Below, piece by piece: positions 57,304-64,000 of a DNA stretch of 64,000 nucleotides. Position numbers and translations under genes: made by a program. Within the stretch, counting starts at the first letter, position 1, and every line of letters begins with the position of its first letter. The DNA is from Antitrichia curtipendula (taxonomy: Eukaryota > Streptophyta > Bryopsida > Hypnales > Leucodontaceae): NCBI GenBank assembly GCA_951230915.1, contig OX579635.1, positions 46,128,001 through 46,192,000 of the forward strand. Direction: 5' to 3'. Below the pieces are notes generated by a model. It did no database searches, had not been told where the DNA came from, and saw only the letters and a program-made list of their open reading frames with translations.

Positions 57304-58245
57304 TTATCCCCTAAATGTTTTTGACTATGTTTTCACCAAAAACGCTCCAAAACTGCCATTTCTAATACTACTGTCAAATTTTAGAAATAAAACATTCTTG
57401 GACACATGTAACCATAGGACCTTGTAGTAAACTTGTTTAAGAAGATGTGGAAAAAATTTCAGAATTTTCCACAATGTGGATTGCAAGATAATAGTGTTTG
57501 AATTGACAAAAATCCCTTTTTTGTCCCTGCAAAAAAACGGGCAGCTGCCCTTCACAAGGTCACATTTGTATGAAAAAATGGGCAAATTGGTGTTTACTCT
57601 TTGGCTTTATTCTTGAAGGCAAGTTGGCTACATGCTTGAAAATTTTCAGATCATTTGGAATTGTACAACATATAGGAAAAAAATAGTAAGTAGGAAGAGG
57701 TAGAGAATGATTCAAAACACTAAATTGTGAAGAATTTATTTATGGAATTGAAAAATGCCAATCCAACGGTTGTAATGTTGTAATAAACAATCTACACCCA
57801 ATGTTTTTATTTTTTTTCAAAAATATTGAAAATTCAGTTAAATAAAAGACTTCAAAATTTATTTTAGAGTTGAAATTCCATAACTACCCTTAAACTAAGA
57901 ATCCTCATAACTTTTGACTCATAGATCTAAATGGAATGATTCAAAGCTTCCCACGTACATATAAATCTAAAGAACAAATTTCAATTTTTTATTTTCTTAA
58001 AAAGTGATTTTTGAAGAAGTTTTTTTTGCTGCCCGTGCTGCCCGACAAGGACTGAAAATGACATATCATGCAATAACTTTTTAACCATGTAGTCAAAATT
58101 TATGAGAATTGTTGGGCCTTAAAGCTACTCCTCAGGCACATGTTGTATGAAAATTTCAAAGAAAAAAAATATAAATTCCATTTGTAATGAGTTGCCCAAA
58201 ATCGCTATGTTGCCAAATAAATTACTTTGGTCTTTTAGGGGTTAT
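57304..58245 (+). repeat. TTAA-CCCC family, full family-A copy with TTAT flanks (934 bp)
   Basis: The body runs from CCCCTAAATG (57308) to TTTTAGGGG (58241). Both outer flanks read TTAT, so the 4 bp outside behaves like a direct target duplication. It aligns end to end with the 42776-43712 copy. It lies between the unknown gene and the kinase-like gene. Confidence 0.75.
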
Positions 58246-58588
58246 ATGTGTTCAACATTGATTATACAATTTTGAACCCAACCATACCAAGCTAACATCC
58301 ATCAACAATAACTGTTGCATTGCACTTCTCATCCAAGGATTTCAAGCAAAATATATGATGAATGCATAAATAGATGGTAGACATTGGACATTGGAAGTTT
58401 CAAAACACACAAACATTTCAAAACTTTATATGAATTATAAGGGTGCATATATATTGGCATACATTGATGGTGCATATATATACTAAATAGTTTGCAAACA
58501 ATCATGCAAATTTATGTACTCGCCTCTACATTTACCTAATACTTCTATAATTCTATCACTTCTATGTCGTTCACTAACACCATAGACA
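58246..58588. other. 3' flank of the kinase-like gene
   Basis: Short AT-rich stretch without a gene. It should contain the 3' untranslated region of the minus-strand kinase-like gene. Confidence 0.4.
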
Positions 58589-59931
58589 CTAATATGAGTG
58601 GCGGAAGTGTTCATCCGGAATAGGCCAGTTGTAATTATTGGTAAATCGATGGATGATTTCGGACAAGCTACTGCGAGAATCAATCACCGAATCACAAAGG
58701 CGCTCCAAGTAAAGGTGAAAAATCTTTGCCAAATCCTCATGGCTAAATCTTGTATGTCCTTCATTTTCCCGATGTAAGCTCACATAGTCCGCCGACATGC
58801 AACCATTGTTGATGGCTTGAGCTATTCGACCAACCGCATATTCCTCCGATTTACGTGATAAATTCGGTATCATTGACACATCCACATCTCTTCTATGCAA
58901 GTATGCAATAGAAGGGTCCACCCACCACCTCTTTTTCAAGGTCTCAGTCCGCTCACTCTGAGAGGTGAACATGTACAAGGACTTCATTGGTTCATTACAT
59001 AAAGTAGTCATGCCCCAATCACAAACTCCAATGTAAACACGTGACTCATCATTGGGAAAGTGAAGCATAATGTTGTCCAGTGAAAGATCATTGTGCAAAT
59101 GTCCAGCGCTGTGCACTGCATTCATGAGGTGCACCAATGCCCATGCAAGCTCTGTGCGCTTCTTCTTCCAACGACCAAGAAAAAAAGCTTTCGTCACCTC
59201 TTCCGGGGTCGGTTGAGAATAAGCCAACCGAATGCCAATGTTATTGGAATATTCCTTATCCAATTTTAACATTTGCTTCAATGTTCCGCCATTCCACCAA
59301 TACGAGTACCCTTCGTTTTGCATTGCATGAACAGCAGAAAACCGGATAACTCCATCATGTGGAATTCTCACTGCCATTGACTCGTTTTGGTGTTCCAACC
59401 TTGCGAGCGGAGGTCGTAAGCGTTGTTGATGAGATACCTTCGCTGCGAACTCCCAAAATGTGGGTATCTCACGACATCCTTCAATTTGGACCCTCCGAAT
59501 TGTTGCATATCCACCCCTCAAGATTTGATCATCTTGTGGAATCACCCTTGCTATTTCCGGAAGCGCTAAGAGATGTCGTCGCCCACGTTGCAACTCCACA
59601 ACTCCCTCATCACTATTCCACCAACCCATTGAACCTCGCCTATTTCGATTCTTTGCAAAAGGGACGCACTGGCGAACAAACAAGTCTGCCTCAAAATGAC
59701 CTGTTCAAAAGCGCCATCACCGACGCGGTGTTGCTTCCCGTACTTCTCTAAGATCACCTTTGCATTCCACAATGCATCATGGACCTTGTTCTTCAAAAAT
59801 TGTTGAAAGCCCTTACTCTCCATTTCATGAATCCAGTAGGGTACGTTTAAAGCATCCGTGAACTTCTGTGCCATATCTCCCTTGAATTTAGCTAGGCACT
59901 CGTCTTCATACCTCGCATATTTGGTATACAA
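58589..59931 (-). CDS. Atypical protein-kinase-like gene, frameshifted near its N-terminus
   Basis: The main frame (59683 to 58589) contains a kinase fold: a glycine-loop remnant LRGGYATIRRVQ, AAKVS with the ATP-binding Lys, GTLKQML in the hinge/helix-D region, the catalytic loop HLHNDLSLDNIML (HND in place of HRD, catalytic Asp and Asn kept), CDWGM in place of DFG, and EEYAVGRIAQ as helix F. The N-terminal part (59931-59700; YEDECLAKFKGDMAQKFTDA, EKYGKQHRVGDGAFEQ) is in another frame and joins it near 59695, with no room for an intron, so there is a one-base-type frameshift or sequence error. No ATG starts the open part, so a first exon may lie upstream. The gene is preceded by the second CGGACG island. 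The kinase call is good; activity and family are unknown. Confidence 0.65.
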
Positions 59932-60159
59932 CGACGCAGTGGTCTCGGCATCGTGATGAAATCACGTTTAGAAGTGCACTTGCAATTTGTAATCCACAAG
60001 GCAATATACGATTTGCCAAATGATCATACACGAAATGTAGAAAAAAAAAGCAACAAGTATCCCCTAGAAATCACACTCTTATCTTCCCTTAGAAAGGAGC
60101 CAATGGAGGATAAACCACCAAGCTCTCTGCTCTCTCTTGCATGACACAAGGGGGAAGAT

Positions 60160-60640
60160 AAAAGTGAGGAGCGGACAGGCCGTCCGACTCTTTTATGCAA
60201 GGCGGACGCCTCTACCGTCCGCCTGATCGGACGGACCCGACGAGGCGGACGGATCATCGTCCGCCTCGTCAGGACCGTCCGATCAGGTGGATGCCACCCG
60301 TCCGACACATCGGACGGCCCCGGTGAATCGGACGGCCGCCGTCCGCTCTGGGCCATCCGACCCTAAAATCAAAGGCGAACGCCACACCCGTCCGCCTGAT
60401 CGGGCGGACGAGACGACGCGGACGGACAGTCGTCCGCATCGTAAGGACCGTCCGATCAGGCGGACGCTGCCTATCCGACTCATCGGACGGCCCCAATGTA
60501 TCGGACGGCTGTCGTCCGCCCTGGGCCGTCCAACCTGGGCAATCCGCTTGATCGGACAGCCCCTCTCAAGTGGAGATCAAACTAAGAGATTTTTCGAGGT
60601 CGTCCGACCAGGCGGACGGCTGCATCATCTGACTCCTAAA
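60160..60640 (-). promoter_or_regulatory. GC-rich CGGACGG island upstream of kinase-like gene, with ~173-bp tandem units
   Basis: The island consists of CGGACGG/CCGTCCG words. A module starting CCTGATCGG at 60222 recurs at 60395 (173 bp later) and in part near 60537. Each module is a nested palindrome: outer arms CCTGATCGGACGG (60222-60234) and CCGTCCGATCAGG (60275-60287), inner arms GACGAGGCGGAC (60239-60250) and GTCCGCCTCGTC (60259-60270). Read on the minus strand the island ends in GCATAAAAGAG, then CGGACGGCCTGTCCGCTCCTCAC, resembling the TATA region of the 55.3-kb island, about 250 bp before the kinase frame. Confidence 0.5.
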
Positions 60641-60650
60641 ACAACTTTGA

Positions 60651-62839
60651 CCAACAAATAATGACAAGGATGGGAAAGACAAAAATCTCATCGAGATTCA
60701 CTTTCTTACTTAAAGAACTTGAATCATTAAATAGAACTCCACCGGTTTTTTAATGCAATGATCTTCAATTTTATACACTAAGTCCTACATCCTAAACCCT
60801 ATATCCTAAACCCTATACCCTAAAACCTAAATCCTAAATTGTACTCTAAAGTTACAAATGTAAGAAATCATAACTAATTAAAAATATGAAAACAAATGCA
60901 AATTAAGTTCCTCAAGAAATATATGGACCATCTTCAATTAAGAACTTAACTTGAGGATTCTTGATTGGGTTTAGGTGTTTCTTGAATTCATAGCACGCAC
61001 AAGTTCGCAAATAAAGCTTTGAAGTCAATTTTTTAATTTCTTATGTGAATATATTTTGTTAAACAAATTCAACAATAGACTTTTTATGTAACTTTATCAA
61101 CACCATTGTCCCACATTAGTTCAATGAATTTATACCTCAAAGAATTCACCAATGTGCAATTGTGCATGGAATTTAAAAATTAAATGTTTACTTCTCTAGC
61201 TTTTCTAAATTGGGATGTTTGGTCATTCAACCCTTTGAAGAATATTCACGTACGTCTTTCACCTTGTGCATTTTAGCCAAAATTTAGGCAATTGAGTTAT
61301 GAATAAATGATTATATGTGAAATGTTTAACCCCTACTTTTTAGGCACCTTGCTTAACTACATTTTTTTGCGATGAACCTTTTTAACTAAAAAAGGCTACT
61401 CTAGTGATGGTGAATGTCTAATTTTATATGATAAACAATTGAGTTGAGAATCTAAAAAAAAGATATTTAAAAAGAAACACTTAGTTTTCACTCATTAAAA
61501 AATTATTAGGTAGAAGTAGATTCAAGATCGAAGGAAAAATTAAATCATTAATAGCTCTAAGATAGTAAGATAGAATTGAAATATACTAATTTCAACTCTG
61601 AGATTGTTCTAGAAAGGAATCTAGACCTCATGAAATTTTTTTTTTTTAACTCTTAGAATTCAATTCAAAAATGAATACTTCAAGTTATTTATTCTAAAAG
61701 ATACCAAAAAAACTCAGAAACTTACAAAAAATATTGAGGCCATAGGAGCCTGCCTAAAAATCTTACATCCATTTTGTCCTCCGATGGGACAATGGGACTT
61801 TAGAGAATTAGAGGTTAAACTCAAAAGAACTATACATTTATTTTTTAAAATTTGTGAAGTAGAAATTGATGCACTATTAAATGAAAAATAATACGCTAAT
61901 AACTTTTGGAAGAATTGAAGAATTGTTAATCCCAATGAAAAAAATATTCTAATAGACAATTAATATTCTTTGATATCAATTTTGAATAAAGAATTTTGAA
62001 TTCTAGAGACATAAGACAACTCTATATGCTTTTTCTAACTTCATGATCCGCACTCCGCAAGACCGCAAGTCCGCAACATATAAGTTATATAACTCCAAAT
62101 GATTTTTGACAACATTATTTGACATTGAATGGGGCAATTTCTTATAAGTAGGTAATTAATAATTAGGTATCAATCTATACTATCATGACCAAAATGATTT
62201 TTTAATATTACATCAAAATATTATCACACATCCATTTTCAAAATACACTTCTAATTTCAGTAATTTGGACAACATTTATATGAATGACATGAACCCGCAA
62301 TCCTAAATCCTAAATCCTATATTAGAACTTTGCATACAAATATCTTAGAAGATCGTGACTTTGATTCAATAGTATTATATAAGTACATAGCAATTGTTTT
62401 TAGTTTCATGACATTAAGTCGGGTTTCACTTACTTCGACAAATTTCTTTATAAAAACAATTATTTTAAAATTGAGATGTCTTACAGTATATAGTAATATA
62501 TGATTAAAATCCAAATAAATTTTTGAATATAATTAAATCTACGATCTATCATCAAAAATTTAGAAAAAAAAATTTAGAACTATAGGTAGCATTTCATTTT
62601 GATCTTTCAAGATGGTCATTTCAAAATATCATTGAGATGTTTAATTTCAAGATTGCACCTAAAAATATGATGTGCACATTGAAGAATGAAGTTTGATGTC
62701 GGTGCCATGAGGAGTTCAATGTCTTTGAAGTATTCACATTGGATGCTTGTTGTCATGAAGGCACACTCTTTGGAGATGACCTGGCCATTTCAGGAATCCT
62801 ATGCTGCACTAAATGAGAAAAAAACATGCACTGCCATGG
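60651..62839. other. AT-rich, no gene; family-B fragment near 61330-61815
   Basis: No coding frame was supported. TTTAACCCCTACTTTTTAGG (about 61322) and GTCCTCCGATGGGACAATGG...TTTAGAGAATTAGAGG (about 61778-61815) mark a diverged family-B copy in inverted orientation. A short telomere-like array is annotated separately. Confidence 0.5.
60790..60840 (+). repeat. Degenerate telomere-like array (CCTAAACCCTATAT)n
   Basis: About four imperfect units of period 14 built on CCTAAACCC, a variant of the plant telomere unit CCCTAAA. A smaller relative (ATCCTAAATCCTAAATCCTA) lies near 62300. They are too short and diverged to be an active telomere; interstitial remnants or a minisatellite are likely. Confidence 0.6.
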
Positions 62840-62840
62840 T

Positions 62841-62995
62841 CCGATGGGCGGTCGGACCGTCCGCCCATCGGACAGAGGTGACCAAGGCGCGGACGGGCCA
62901 CCAGGCGGACATGCGTACAGGCGGTCGGACAGTCCGCCCGTCGGACGGAGGTGAGCAAGGCGCGGACGGGTGGACAAGTGGATAGACGGTCTTCG
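62841..62995 (+). repeat. Third CGGACGG island: 73-bp tandem duplication with hairpin
   Basis: Two units of 73 bp, marked by GGCGGTCGGAC at 62847 and 62920, share GAGGTGA(C/G)CAAGGCGCGGACGG. The first contains a perfect hairpin, CCGATGGGCGG (62841-62851) and CCGCCCATCGG (62861-62871). It uses the same CGGACGG vocabulary as the other two islands, but no TATA box or gene start follows closely on either strand. Confidence 0.7.
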
Positions 62996-63165
62996 CTAGT
63001 TTTAAGGTATTTGAAAAAACAAAATTTTGATGGTGTGCACAACATGAATGAGAAAATTTGTATTACAAACTTAAAGTTCAAACAATGAATTGTCATAACA
63101 TAATGTGTTTAGGGTAAAAAACTAAACACCCAAGTTTACATCTTCTCAATCTTTATGGACTATGG

Positions 63166-64000
63166 CTAGTAGTCACTATCTCTTTTGACTTTAGCCCCGC
63201 TACTATGACCTGTTGTATCCCATCCGGAATCATCGTCACTGGATGAATTTTGCATACTATCTGATGAAGATTGTACAATCTTCCCTCCTTCTTCTTGTAC
63301 TTGTTTCGATGCGCTTGATCTCACTAGTCTACCTAACTTATGATCCCTTTTGACTTTTAGTAGAGACTTTCCAATACCTCCCTTAAGATCGTGGATTGGT
63401 TTCACCTTTTGCTTGGTTAGAGGCAGACTAGCATCAAAAGAGGTTCTACCTACATTTTGTTTTTTCAATGGAGAAATTGCAAAAGGCTCCATTATTCTTT
63501 TCTTCTTAGCTTTTTTGGACTCCTTCACCGCGGGTGGACGTGCTTCCGAACCTCCTGGAATGTTTGTCTTCTCTGCGGACAAAGCTTCCACTATAGGGTT
63601 TGAAAATTTGATCGGAGAATGCTTTGCATGGCCAGAAAATCAACGAAACATAGACTCCAATGTTTGCACATCATCGTTGTCTGATGAAACGGATGGATAG
63701 GGATTGGCTCCAATGTGCAATTCTTTCAAATTGCTCAAATATTGTTCTTTAAACCGTGAGTCTCCAGGACCATTCAAAGTCGTGCTACCGCATGTATATA
63801 GTGCATGTCGAGGACCGCTACGTGATGGTATTTGAAGATCTCGCACGAGGTGCTTCATGTCTTTGGCGTTGCGGTGTGGCATTGGGCACACGGACTCCAA
63901 TACACATGGATCTTGACTTCCCTCTATTCGAGGTGCTTGGGCATTTTGAATGCCGAAAAGTCCAATAGTTTCACTTGTCAATGCCCCTGGTAATTCAATA
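63166..64000 (-). pseudogene. Unknown gene, 3' part, one in-frame TGA; continues past right edge
   Basis: A minus-strand frame is open from the window edge (IELPGALTSETIGLF...) to a TGA at 63642-63640, then continues in the same frame through FSGHAKHSPIKFSNP and on to a stop at 63166. Without the TGA it would be 277 codons within the window. The first part (CPMPHRNAKDMKHLVRDL, then YTCGSTTL) and the lysine-rich second part (KESKKAKKKR, nuclear-localisation-like; Ser/Asp-rich end) are not recognised. The TGA may be a real stop, a mutated Trp or Arg codon, or a sequencing error. It lies 170 bp from the third CGGACGG island, which is downstream of it. Confidence 0.5.

Noticed and set aside
60024..60661. 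Several 60-125 codon frames across the 60.3-kb island
   Set aside because: Same cause: the repeat CGGACGG read in different frames.
1..64000. CRISPR array, operon or phage structures
   Set aside because: The sequence is plant nuclear DNA with spliced genes; no regularly spaced repeats with unique spacers were seen.

Overview
The window is nuclear DNA from a land plant. Genes have GT-AG introns, intergenic DNA is very AT-rich, telomere-type (TTTAGGG) boxes occur, and the recognisable single-copy genes are plant-like. The hAT transposase type, a Tc1 transposon, and a Ty3/gypsy element with an aromatic-cage chromodomain and no tRNA-type primer site all lean towards a seed-free plant (bryophyte, lycophyte or fern). 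That placement is inference. One 200-base assembly gap is present (44527-44726).

Layout. 1-2 kb: a head-to-head gene pair, exon 1 of a PHOSPHO/PS2-type HAD phosphatase (minus) and a four-exon U11/U12 snRNP 20K (ZMAT5-type) gene (plus). 2-9.1 kb: no supportable gene, a few tandem repeats and one GC-rich block. 9161-14788: a complete, young Ty3/gypsy chromovirus with 257-bp LTRs that look identical, a CAACA target duplication, separate gag and pol frames joined by a strong -1 frameshift signal, and a primer site that matches the element's own RNA 5' region instead of a tRNA. 15.5-20.2 kb: a decayed hAT transposase gene (minus) split by a 1642-bp Tc1/mariner (DD34E) element with terminal repeats and TA target duplication. 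21-45 kb and 57.3-58.2 kb: AT-rich DNA dominated by a non-autonomous repeat family with ends TTAA-CCCCTAAA, including two near-identical-length pairs and one long foldback. 38-42 kb: more complex, gene-like sequence with a TATA promoter and a miRNA-precursor-like hairpin but no convincing protein gene. 48.4-49.3 kb: an uninterrupted SDF2 gene (minus). 50.3-53 kb: a broken Ty1/copia element whose integrase section is inverted relative to its reverse transcriptase. 55.2-64 kb: an unusual module with GC-rich islands built of the motif CGGACGG and its complement, placed directly upstream of an unknown gene (55936-57033) and of an atypical protein-kinase gene (minus, 58589-59931), a third island at 62.84 kb, and a partial unknown gene running off the right edge.

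The ordinary cellular genes act in minor-spliceosome function (U11/U12-20K), phosphate metabolism (PHOSPHO-type phosphatase) and ER protein quality control (SDF2). Most of the remaining recognisable sequence is transposon-derived. The least explained part is the CGGACGG-island module at 55-64 kb; the best-supported mechanistic signals are the frameshift and self-priming features of the chromovirus.
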